A model generated the notes under the pieces. The model did no database searches and was not told where the DNA came from. It saw only the letters and a program-made list of their open reading frames with translations. A DNA stretch of 64,000 nt from Bidens hawaiensis (taxonomy: Eukaryota; Streptophyta; Magnoliopsida; Asterales; Asteraceae): positions 1-64,000 of the forward strand of contig JAIQDT010003877.1 in assembly GCA_021521415.1 (NCBI GenBank). Reading direction: 5' to 3'. The position numbers and the translations under genes were made by a program. This document shows, piece after piece, positions 45,345 through 56,008 of the stretch (position 1 is the stretch's first letter; the number at the start of each line of letters is the position of its first letter).

Positions 45345-47650
45345 GTTAAGCAGAAAAATCAAGTTATTGCGAGAAGTGTGAGAAATCATTAGATATAATC
45401 AAAAATTTTCTTTGTATTTTTTCTATTTATTATATTACAAGGGTAAATTAGACATAATTTTATATTCTTTTATCGGTAACTAATAAAGATTTCATGAAGT
45501 TACAATTTATTATTCTTTTTTATTTTTGTTTTTTGTATTACGTTTAATAATCTATCATTTTTCTATTTTCGTAGATAATGTTCTAGATGGTTTAATTGTC
45601 CAAACAAATAAAACTAGGGATGTTCATCGGGTCAACCTGATCGGGTTTCGGGTTAATCGGGTCGGGTTAATCGGGTTTTCTTTAAAAAATATCTAACCCG
45701 CAACCCAGCCCTATTAAGGTTCGGGTTAGTCGGGTTCGGGTTATTCGGGTTTCGGGTTTGTCGGGTCGGGTTAATCAGGTTAACCATGTTACTTTATAAT
45801 TTTAAGTTGTTTTATGTGTTTGTAACTTGTAGGTTGTAAAATTTCTCATTCCCCTTAATTTTCAATTTTTTACAAGTAGTTATCATATAATTTCACATAT
45901 AAACCTATAAACGAACCGAACGAATATGAACAAAGGCATGCCCGTATTCTTTCATTTAACTTTTAACGAACACAAACACTTAATCGAAAAATATTTGTGT
46001 TCATGATCGTTCATTTAAAATCTAAACGAAGAATTCACGAACATAAATGAACATAATTAAACATAGATAAACGAACATGAAGGAACATATATGTACATAC
46101 ATTAACGGACACAAACATACATTAACAAACATAAATGAACGCATTTAAATAAACACAAACAAACATATATAAAACATATTAGGGTGATATAATTACTAAA
46201 TTCAAATAATATTTAATAATTTTCTATTAATATGTAAACGAACATGAGTGCACGTAAACAAACTTAAATGAACGATCATAAACAAACATTCACAAACATA
46301 GATGAACGAGTGAAATATGTGTTCATGTTCGTTCATTTATTTAAATGAACACAATATAAATGAAACATATTGCCTTTATAGTGCTTATTTCACCTTTTAA
46401 TCATTTTATTTAAAGTTAAGTATCACCACTAATCGGGTTATTCAGGTTAACCCGAAACCCGACTTTTTCCCAAAAATGAACCCGAAACCTGACACTATTA
46501 ACAATTCGGGTTGACCTGAATAACCCGATTAATACTTTTTGACCCGATTTAACCTGACCCGAATTTGCTTATTCGGGCTCAGGTCGGGTCGGTAATCGGG
46601 TTCAGGTATTTTGGACACCCCTAATTAAAACATCCAAATCTATTTTCGTATTTATCCCCAAATCAACCTACATGAAATAACTAATAATATCATAGTAACT
46701 ACTACACATAAGAAATAAACTTGTGTTTACCTACACATACAATGAACATAATTATATCTATGAATTTAATTATATGCCTACACAATTTCCTAATTTCCTA
46801 CACAAATCTTATTATATATAATACTTTCTGTGATAATACCATTATAACGATTTAAAGTTCTTTGTTGTAGTCCTACACTAAAGCACAAACATATGGTGAA
46901 AATGAAAGTGTGTTTGTGTAAAGCCCAAACAAATGGTGAAATGAAAGTTATGTGTCGATGAAAAACACAGATGAACTAACAATTTGTGTACACAAATATG
47001 AGTTATGTATAGGTCGATATTAGTTATTTATTGGTAAAAATGAAAGGAACTATCAATACGTGTAGGCAATTGTAAATCTATACAAAACTAACAATCCATG
47101 TATAGGCAATATGTGTAATACCTACACAGTACATGTATAAACCTACACATAACAAAACTAAATATATATTTTTTTTACACATAATAAAACTAAATATAAT
47201 AAACGACAAAAATATTAATAATCTACACTTGTAAAATTTTCATACACATTCGTAATACCACCAACACACTACATGAATTTGTGTAGGCTATACATGTATC
47301 TGTATAGGCTATACATAAATCTAATATTTGACGAATTATGAATGAAGATAGATATTTAACTAAAATGATTTTAATTCATAATACTTTTAATTAAAAAAAT
47401 GGATTAATAAAAATAAAAATGTGATTAATAACTTTGAGTTGATTAGTACGTAATAAATACCAATTAATGTCATTAGTTACCAATCTTGACTTTAAAATCA
47501 TGACTATACTACCCCTTTCATTAAAAACATGGTTAATTAATTTTCAATTAGTTACAAGTTTGCAATTTTTATTTTGAACCATTGATTACATTTAATCAAT
47601 GGTTAAGATTCATTTCTCGTATTAATATCACTTAATTCTCTCCTGAACCA
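45344..47650. mobile_element. Non-autonomous MULE-like element (tentative) with nested hAT
   Basis: The left end (TGTTAAGCAGAAAAATCAAG...GCGAGAAGTG) and the reverse complement of the right end (TGGTTCAGGAGAGAATTAAG...ACGAGAAATG) form a gapped inverted repeat of about 40 bp. They resemble the MULE TIR style at 1571. TA-rich sequence adjoins both ends, but no clear TSD can be read. The interior is non-coding, with many CTACACA/TGTGTAG motifs (46700-47340). Confidence 0.4.
45615..46623. mobile_element. Non-autonomous hAT-like element, 1009 bp, 8-bp TSD
   Basis: Duplication AATAAAAC (45607-45614) and ATTAAAAC (46624-46631), one mismatch. TIR TAGGGATGTTCA against reverse-complement TAGGGGTGTCCA. 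Subterminal arrays of TCGGGTT/AACCCGA face each other at the two ends. A middle block (about 45900-46370) rich in GAACA/TGTTC may be a second nested unit. No coding capacity. Confidence 0.75.
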
Positions 47651-48496
47651 TATAGCCAAGTTTCGTAAGAAGATATTTTTTAGAAAGTGTAAGAAGACTT
47701 AAGGACACGATCTGTCAATACATGTACATGATTAGGGAGGGAAGGGTAGTTTCGTTAATGTTACTAGCTATCAACATTTTCTCATCAAGGTTCCTAAAGC
47801 TGGACGCACATTCCTAATGGAAACTCATTACAACAATGAATCAAATCTGAAAATGTAGACGCATTGTTATAACTAACAAAATTACAAGGAGTTGAAGCAT
47901 TGTTGTAATCAATAAAAGTTGTAGTGGAGATTAATTGTAACTAGAAAGTTTGTTTTGACACACTATTGTAATCAAAAAGCTTGACACACTATTAATATAA
48001 TGAGTGTTATCGTTCCAATCACACTACTTCAAAACGTTCTAAAACCTCATTGTTTAATAAGTGTTATTAGAAGTGTGATTGTGAACTTTTCAATTTTCAC
48101 ACTATACATGTCCCTTAATTACATGAAATTTATGGCATTTGGGTTTTTTTTAAATGGGTTCATGTTAGCTACCAGTCAAACCCACAGCCACTAACACTTT
48201 TACCTAATTGGGTTGTATTCGAGTCAATCTCCCGTGTTCACAAGTTAGCATGTTTTAGTTATCTTTTTTCAGTAATATGATGTATGTCATAGCTCATAAC
48301 TTAAACTGATTGAGTATTTTACATTTAAGATTATTAAATAATAAGTAAAAAAATCATGTACACCAATATTGTACTCAAGTTTACGGTTCAAACCAGTTAA
48401 GGGTATTAATGTAGTTAAAAATATTATTAAGTGTTTTTGTATCTGAGGTAAAGGGTATAATGGAAACAAATATATTGAAAATCTTCAATCTAACTA
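46632..48496. other. Gene-free AT-rich region
   Basis: No protein-like frame with support; the 48000-48194 open frame has no recognisable motif. A 47570-47610 palindrome (ACCATTGATT...AATCAATGGT) belongs to the right end of the tentative MULE. Confidence 0.45.
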
Positions 48497-49292
48497 TCTA
48501 TATAATTGCCTACCACGAAATCATACGGGTCGCTCTCAGGTTGTCCCCCCCCCCCCCCACCCCATTATCTAAAGCCACCAGATTGCTTGATTTCTAAATG
48601 AAAGTTTCTCATTCATTTGACCCGAAATCGCAGGTATGGGTCTTACCAAACCCAAATAGTCTTTAAATGGGTTATAACATCTCATTTATATACATGTAAA
48701 ACTCTTTCATAATCAAACAATAATTTCCGCAGGTCATGAGTCTCACTAAACCCGGATAACCCTTAAACGGGTCATAACATCTCATTTATTTGTGAAATAA
48801 CCTCTTAATCATCAAAGAATAATTTTCACGTGTTATGGGTCTTACCAAACCATAATAGCTCTCAAATGGGTTATAAGATCTTATTTATATATTGGTAAAT
48901 ACTTTCATCCTCAAACTCAAATTTAATTTATCTTCTTTACATGTTCTCCATTGCTGGTCTATCATCTCCATCGCCGGTTAACTTCCGAGTCTACCCGTCA
49001 TCGTCAACTACATCAGCGTCCCTTTTTCATTAGACAAATATTTGCGTTCATGTTTGTTCATTTAAAAAATCAACATGTTCGTGTATTTTTGTTTGTTAAA
49101 AATCTAAAAATCCTACACATCTCAATTGAAAATACCCAACACAAAAAATATATATATATAATAACAAACTAATAAATATGTATTAAATTAAAACAAACTA
49201 CGTTAAAAAATAAGATAAATCAACATAAAATAGCAAACCGATTAAAAACAAAAACTTAAATAAACCCCCGTAATACAGGAGAATCAAACTAG
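48497..49292 (+). mobile_element. Helitron candidate, plus orientation, with three tandem ~107-bp units
   Basis: Starts A|TCTATATAATTGCC (48497). Ends with a degenerate hairpin CCCCCGTAATACAGGAG (49265-49281), then AATCAAACTAG|T. The interior contains three tandem units (about 48600-48885) with GGGTCTTACCAAACC, AAATGGGTTATAACATCTCATTTAT and a poly-C run (48546-48562). The same units, inverted, occur near the 3' end of 41149-42847, and both candidates start TCTATATA. No RepHel gene. Confidence 0.55.
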
Positions 49293-49314
49293 TATCTTTA
49301 TATTTACCCCCAAA

Positions 49315-49333
49315 TCCCCCCCCCCCCCCCCCA
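49315..49333. repeat. Poly-C tract
   Basis: About 18 consecutive C; another run of similar length is at 48546-48562. Such tracts are prone to length error in sequencing. Confidence 0.8.
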
Positions 49334-49572
49334 AATATATTTTCAATCCATGCGCTGCTAAACTATTGAGTGTTTCTTAACATGCTAAAAAACTTTCCTA
49401 AGACTTTCATCAAAACAACGATTTTAACCTTTTGCAAAGTTATAGATTCATGATGTTAAGTATGTAATATATCATATTACATATATGCAATGTATTTGTC
49501 ATATTGTGTATGCAATAGTGTCTGTGTATTGATGTAGATATTCATATTGTTATAAATATCCTTAATGTTACA

Positions 49573-49825
49573 TGGATGAGGATTATCCTAAAAACAAGTA
49601 TTTTTCTAGGAAAAACTAAGAATAAATCATAGTTATTGAATCATGTTAATCAATTATTGAGATTTAAAATTACCAAAAACTGACATAGTTTTCTAGAATT
49701 ATTCTTTCACCATTATAACCGACATACTTTCCTAAAATTATTCTTTCACCATAGATTGTACTGCCATATGTCAAAAATCTATTGGTTCTTATTATTCTTA
49801 AGAAATTCCTTATTTTTTATGATCC
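49573..49825. mobile_element. MULE-type MITE, copy 2 (inverted relative to copy 1)
   Basis: GATTATCCTAAAAACAAG... at the left corresponds to the right end of 45061-45313. The interior duplicated block (AGAATTATTCTTTCACCATTATA) and the AAGAAATTCCTTATT end also correspond, in inverse order. Flanks are not TA repeats here. Confidence 0.65.
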
Positions 49826-49974
49826 ATTTTCTTTAGTTATATCATATATGTATGCACACGTAATAACCATTTTTAATACATTTAATTTATTTTTATCATA
49901 ATATAGTAATACTACACAAAAGAAAAAAAGAAAAGAAAAAATAACTTGATTTTAGAGAGCAATGGTGTTATTCC

Positions 49975-50605
49975 TGTTAGAGTAGATAATTTTGATACTA
50001 AGGATATGTTATTCTTAACGACAGATTTGGATCAATTATCCTTTTGAAGGGTTCCGGAGTTGTGATAGGATCAAAGATCCTCAGAACTTAGTATTATTAA
50101 CAATTGTCTCTTGTGTTTAGGTTGTTACTTAATAATGCAACGGCTCTAAGACTCAGTCCACCGCCTAATTCGCTACTTGGAATTCTCGAGCACGTGTTCA
50201 AATGCATGAAGGAAGAGAGTGGAGAAGATGGCGGATTAATAGGGAATATTGTTAATTAGTATTTTCTTTATAATATCGAGATAATGATCAATTTGATATC
50301 ACTTGTATATTCACACACTAGAGCAGAACTCATAATTCTCTCTACACACTAGCATTCATTGTAACATTGATCGTAATCTCTAAAACACTTGTAACCTTTT
50401 TGTGATTAATAAATAGGTGATTGACGAGTTGTCATCACCCGGGTTTTTTTTCCTTTGATCTAGACAAGATCAAGGGGTTTTTCCTTGCAACATATCACGG
50501 TGTTCATCTCAATTTTGTTCATACAGTCGTTATTATAATCATAGCACTATACCTCACAACTACGGATTTGGATACATTATCCTTAGCAGATTTTTGTTCA
50601 AAACA
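49975..50605 (+). repeat. 5' LTR of Tat-like element B
   Basis: TGTTAGAG...TTCAAAACA, followed by TTTGGCCCCCATCGTGGGGC, a primer-site-like sequence of the TTGGCGCCCACCGTGGGGC type seen in this lineage. Differs from the 3' LTR at scattered positions. Confidence 0.9.
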
Positions 50606-50690
50606 ATTTGGCCCCCATCGTGGGGCAATTGGTGCTATAATCCATATTATTCCTATCAATTTTCAATTTTTCATACCCATATCACTTTCA

Positions 50691-51896
50691 ATGGCCTCTC
50701 AATCAACCTCTGCTTCATCAACCATGCCATCTTCGGTTCCTCTCTCACCAAGAACCTTGCCGCCGATGTCTCCACCAATCACGGGAGCACCCCGGACTAC
50801 TGCTGCTGGGAACAATACACAACTACCTGTCTTCCGGAGCTCGAAAACTACCGCTGCCACTTCGGTAGTTAATACTAACAATTATGTTACTAATATGTTT
50901 TCACAGGTTAAAGCATACATGGAGAAACAGAACAAGACTAACCAGAGGATCCTTCGGGAGAGAGAAGATCTCAAGAGTACTAAGAGGTCGGCAGAGGATA
51001 AGACTCCTCTAGTGCCTAGGATGCTGGATTTCACTACTCCAGGATCCTTGGCTCAACATGCGCAAGGATCATCCATCCTTCAACCGGGGTCCATGGGTCA
51101 GCTAGCTCAAGGATCCTTAACTTTTCAGCAAGGATCATCCATCCTTCAACCGGGGTCCTACGGGTCATATCTTCAAGGATCCCTCAGCTCTCAACCATTG
51201 GGATCCTTTGTCCACAATCAAGGATCCTTTTTCCAGGATCAAGGATCCTCAGGGGTTCAACATCAATGATCCTCCGAGGTCCATGAAGGAGAAATAATCC
51301 CTATGCAGACCATAGCTTCGGGTGGAACAACTCCTGTAGCAGACGCTTCTTACCTTAGCCACTCTTCTGGAATGCCGACCTTTACACAACAAAGAGGTAA
51401 CACGTATAATCCTATATCCTTAAATGCTAACCATGGTTCCATGCAGGACGCAGGTATCAACCAAGTTATGGCTAAGGAACTGTAGAAACTCAAGGATAAG
51501 ATATCCAGCATACCAGGGGTGATCCGTCCAATTCATGAGATACCGGAGGGAAGCCACAAGTTATCCAGATTTGCTCCACCAATTTGTGACGCGGAGATCC
51601 CGAAACGCTTTCAAACCCCCAACATGAAGGTGTATGACGGGACCACTGATCCTGAGGAGCATGTAGCCCAATACAGGGAAATGATGGAAATTAATCCAGT
51701 TCCTGAATGGCTCAAGGAGGCTTGTCTATGCAAAGGGTTTGGAGCCACATTATCAGGATCTACTTTGAAATGGCTGCTAAGTCTTCCTCCCTTTTCTGTT
51801 ACTTCTTTCTCGCACTTAGTTAACTTGTTCAACAGTCAATTTTCCTGTAGCAGGAAATTTGAGAGGTTAACTAGTGATTTATACCGCGTTATCTAA
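50691..51896 (+). pseudogene. Tat-like B gag, N-terminal and first capsid part
   Basis: ATG 50691 (MASQSTSASSTMPSSVPLSP) opens a Ser/Pro/Thr-rich N-terminus. A short coiled-coil-like stretch (MEKQNKTNQRILRERED) follows, then a Gln-Gly-Ser repeat region (51040-51265: QGSSILQPGS, QGSLTFQQGS and variants) in which the Gly-Ser pairs are encoded by GGATCC. It stops at 51267-51269 and again at 51483. The capsid domain begins in 51519-51896: PKRFQTPNMKVYDGTTDPEE, LCKGFGATLSGSTLKWLLSL, FSHLVNLFNSQFSCSRKFER. It ends in a TAA before SSNESLRDFV. Confidence 0.85.
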
Positions 51897-53153
51897 TCCA
51901 GTAATGAATCCCTTAGGGATTTTGTTACAAGGTTTGGCAGGGAAGCTCTAGAAATCCCTAATCTTGACATGATTACTGCTGTTGAAGCATTCAAGATGGG
52001 AATTCAGAAGGGCTCCCCCTTTTATGATAATCTTGTGATGACTCCTTGCAGGACTTTAGATGAAGTAAGGAACAGAGCATTGAGGTTCATATGGCTGGAA
52101 GATGACAAAAAGATCCAGGAACGATTAGGGGCTCAAACGAAGCAAGAATTCCCTGACAAGAATAAAGGATCCTCATACAGAAATGACAATTCGAAGCCAT
52201 ACTCCAAATTCAACAATCAAAACGTTCGAGCTGTTGAAGAAGACTATGATGATGAGGATTACCCCATTATTTCAAAATATTTCTTCTCCGTAGACACCCA
52301 TGGCTTGATTTGTGCCATGAAGGATCTAGGGGAAAAGGCAAGGTGGCCCAGAAAGAACGAGAAGTCAACCACCTTTAGAGACAAATCCAAATGGTGTACT
52401 TTCCATGAGGATTTTAGCCACATGACGGATGATTGGATCGGTTTGAGGAGGGAAATCGGATACCTCCTAAGCAAGGGCCACTTTAAGGAACTGTTGGGAA
52501 GAAAGAAGTCTAGGATCCAGGATCCTGAAGAGGCTCCCCAAAAAGCAACTCCGCCCCCACTAGATGCTCAAGTGTTCAACTTCATTTCCGGTGGCTCAGA
52601 CATATTTGGAACTTCTTTCTCCGCAGCTAAGAGGCTGACCAAAGAGACCAAGTTGGATAACGGGGAACGACCGGTTATATCCACCACCTTGACAACAGAC
52701 AAAAGGATCTTCTTTGATGATGAAGATAAATTAAGCATCCAGGATCCTCATCATGACGGTTTGATTGTTACTTTGTTTGTTGCTACCCTTTACGTACGCA
52801 GGATCCTTGTCGATGGTGGAAGCTCGGTCAGCATCATCCAACATGATGTCCTTCAGAAGATGAACATCCCAGATTCAGAAATCATACCAAGGACGTCGGT
52901 GTTAGTCGGCTTCAGTGGAGAGACCAAGAAGACATTGGGAGACATCAAACTCCCAATATACATCGAAGGGTTAAACTCTTACCAAAAATTTTGTGTTATA
53001 GATAACCTTTCTTGTTGCAATGTTATTTTAGGCAGGCCTTGGCTACACGGGATGAAGTCAGTGGCCTCTACTTACCATCAATGCATCAAACTACCAACTC
53101 CTTGGGGAGTAGTAAGGATAGATGGTGACCAAATCAAAGCCAAGAACTACTAA
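51897..53153 (+). pseudogene. Tat-like B capsid end, zinc-knuckle relic and aspartic protease
   Basis: SNESLRDFVTRFGREALEIP continues the capsid domain. 51969-53153 is one open frame with AFKMGIQKGSPFYDNL, the degenerate knuckle region WCTFHEDFSHMTDDWIGLRR (a normal version would have a second Cys where Trp-Ile now stand), and the protease ILVDGGSSVSIIQHDVLQKM (DGGSS in place of DTGS, usual in this clade; near 52804-52860) and CNVILGRPWLHGMKSVAS. The protease would cut the polyprotein. The frame ends in TAA at 53151, and the link to RT contains another stop. Confidence 0.88.
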
Positions 53154-53219
53154 TCTTATTCATTGAAGTCAGCAGCTAAACAAACGATAGCATAGCAACC
53201 ACAGCAACATCCTAGGGAC

Positions 53220-54740
53220 GTACTGGAAGCTCGTGAGAAGGACTTAAAGGAAGCATCCTTGGACCCCGAGGATCCAGATGTGAAAGTGTTCCTAGGATCC
53301 AGTATCCCTAGTGAGATCGAGGAGGATATAATATCCTTCCTAAAACAAAGAAAGTCTACGTTTGCCTTCAAACATTCAGACATCACAGGTATTTCTAAGG
53401 AGGTAATTACTCACAAGTTAGGTCTTGATTTATCTATTAAACCCGTCCATCAGAAGCGAAGGAAATTCGTTCCTGAGAGGAACACGATCATACAAGAAGA
53501 AGTTGAAAAACTTCTTAAGGCCGGTATGATCAGAGAGGTTAAGTATCCTCGATGGTTAGCTAATGTGGTTGTTGTTTATAAAAAGAATGGAAAGTGGAGG
53601 GTGTGTGTGCCGATTTTACTGATTTAAACAAGGCATGCCCCAAGGATCCTTTCCCGTTACCACATATAGATTCCGTGGTGGATGCAACGGCAGGACATGA
53701 GATGCTCACCTTTATGGATGCTTCCTCTGGATTTCAACAAATTCAGATGGAACCATCTGATCAAGAGGATACAACATTCATGACTCCTACCGGCATATAC
53801 TGTTATATTGCTATGCCATTCGGACTAAGAAATGCAGGGGCAACATACCAAAGATTGGTGAATATGATGTTCAAGGATCAGTTAGGCAAGACTATGGAGG
53901 TCTACATAGATGACATGGTGGTGAAGTTAAAGAAAGCCGAGGATCACCTTAGAGATCTTGAAGAAGCTTTCAATATCCTGGATTAATACGACATGAAGCT
54001 GAATCCATCAAAGTGCCATTTTGGTGTTAAAGCTGGGAAGTTCCTAGGATACATGGTGACCAAAAGAGGAATAGAATTGAGCCCCGAACAGATAGAAGCG
54101 ATCATCAACTTGAAGTCTCCTGTGAACGCTAAGGATGTCCAAAGGTTGACGGGAAGAATAGCTGCCCTCAACAGATTCATTTCCAAATCCTCAGAGAAGT
54201 GCAAAGACATCTATGACATCCTTAGGAAAAACAAGAAGTTCGAATGGACAGAGAAGTATGAAGTTGCCATAAAATCCTTGAAGGATTACTTATCCTCGGC
54301 ACCAGCTTTGATGAAGCATGTGGATGGAGAATCCTTATATCTATACTTAGCGGTTTCAGGTAATGCAGTAAGTGCCGTCCTCATTAAGGATCATGAAGGT
54401 GAACATCATCCCGTTTATTATGTAAGTAAAAGTCTTTTAGATGCGGAGGCCAGGTATTCTCATTTAGAAAAATTAATTCTTGCACTTATTATGGCTTCCA
54501 CTAAATTGAGACATTACTTTGAAACACATAATATTACTTTGAGAACTAATTATCCTGTTAAGAATATGCTTAGAAAACCAGAGTTGTCAGGAAGGATGGC
54601 CAAGTGGGCTGTGAAGCTGAGTGCATATGATATTCAGTATGAGCCTAGAACAGCCATCAAATCGCAAGCACTAGCAGACTTTGTGGCTGATTTCAGCAGT
54701 GATATGCAAAAGGAAGCTGATCTAGAGGTCCAGCAACTAG
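53220..54740 (+). pseudogene. Tat-like B reverse transcriptase and RNase H
   Basis: 53259-53627: VKVFLGSSIPSEIEEDIISF, HKLGLDLSIKPVHQKRRKFV, WLANVVVVYKKNGKWRVCV. A frameshift near 53615 leads into DLNKACPKDPFPLPHIDSVV, FMDASSGFQQIQMEP, MPFGLRNAGATYQRLVN and the active site VYIDDMVVK (YIDD 53903-53914). A TAA at 53984-53986 follows LD. The frame resumes at 53993 with MKLNPSKCHFGVKAGKFLGY and RNase H motifs ESLYLYLAVSGNAVSAVLI and VYYVSKSLLDAEARYSHLEK, the tether and LADFVADFSS. It would copy element RNA. Confidence 0.92.
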
Positions 54741-56008
54741 AAGAAACCAAGGATCCTTGTATCCTCTTCACAGATGGAGCATCCAACGTAAGAGGGACAG
54801 GATTAGGTATCCTATTGAAATCGCCACAGGGGGACATATTACCCCAGTCTATAGCCTGTGAATTCCAAGCAACGAACAATGAGGCAGAGTATGAAGCTCT
54901 GATCGCAGGTTTACAATTAGCTAAGTTCATGAGGATCAGGTATCTTCAAGTATATATAGATTCATTGTTGATAGCTAACCACTTTAATGGCTCATATGCT
55001 ATTAAAGGTGAAAAACTAATCAAATATCTAGATATTGTGAAGGAATTAGCAAAATCCTTCGAATTGTTTAGCATTGTACAGGTACCAAGGGAAGAGAATG
55101 CTGGGTCAGATGCTTTGGAAAATTTAGCCTCATCTTTGAAGATTCCAGAAAACACGAATATCTCAATCATTCATATACTCTCGCCAGCAATAGGAGAACA
55201 AGAAGTTGGAGAGATAACAACAGACAAACAAATTATACTATGGGATCCATTATCCTCAAATAGTCAAGGATCCTGGATCCTACCGATCAAAAAACACATT
55301 CAAACTGGAGAGATTCCAGCCACGGAGAATCCTAGATCTTTCAAACTCAATGTATCACCATACATTTTATTATATGATATTCTATACAGGAAATCTCTTG
55401 CAGGTCCATACTTGAGGTATAGCGAGGATCCTGAAATTCAAGAGGTTCTCAAAGACTTTCACGAAGGTGACTTTGGTAATCACACTGGAGGTAGAGCCCT
55501 ATTCTCAAGGATTCTAAGAATAGGATATTATTGGCCAACCATGAAGAGGGACGCCATGGAATATTCAAAGAAGTGTGATGCTTGTCAAAGGCATGCAAAC
55601 ATCCTACATCAACCAGCAGAACCTATGTATATTATATCCTCATCATGGCCTTTCATGAAATGGCTCATGGATATTGTGGGTAAACTACCTAAGGCACCAG
55701 GAGGAAAAGTATTCATGCTTGCAATGACTGATTACGTTTCAAAATGGATAGAAGCAGAAGCTTTTGTTCAAGTCCGCGAAAGAGAGGTGATATCCTTCAT
55801 TAAAAGAAATATTATTACTAGATTTGGCATTTATTCAAAAATTATTTGTGACAATGGTTCCCAGTTTATCGGGAAAAGAACCACTAACTTTTATGACAGT
55901 TGGGGCATCAAGATGATTACCTCAACTCCAGTGCATCCTCAAGCTAATGGCCAAGTAGAATCAAGTAACAAGATAATCATCAACAATTTGAAGAAGAAAC
56001 TAGGATCC
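54741..56008 (+). pseudogene. Tat-like B second RNase H and integrase, cut by a solo LTR
   Basis: Part of the long open frame 53993-56023. The archaeal-type RNase H has CILFTDGASNVRGTGLGILL, NNEAEYEALIAGLQLA and VPREENAGSDALENLA. Integrase follows: HHCC region (HEGDFGNHTGGRALFSRIL, CDACQRH), core with [13 protein letters not shown] (first Asp near 55668), ICDNGSQF (second Asp near 55850) and QVESSNKIIINNL (Glu near 55955). The frame runs into the solo LTR at 56009. The last codons of the open frame (56009-56023) are LTR sequence. The native frame continues at 59111. Confidence 0.92.

Noticed and set aside
41663..46623. Regular short repeats (AACCGA, TCGGGTT) as possible CRISPR or telomere arrays
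   Set aside because: Spacing is irregular, there are no unique equal-length spacers, and the arrays are subterminal parts of TSD-flanked hAT-like elements in plant DNA.
48546..49333. Two poly-C tracts as possible G-quadruplex elements
   Set aside because: Single uninterrupted C runs are more simply explained as homopolymer slippage or sequencing error. No four-block pattern.
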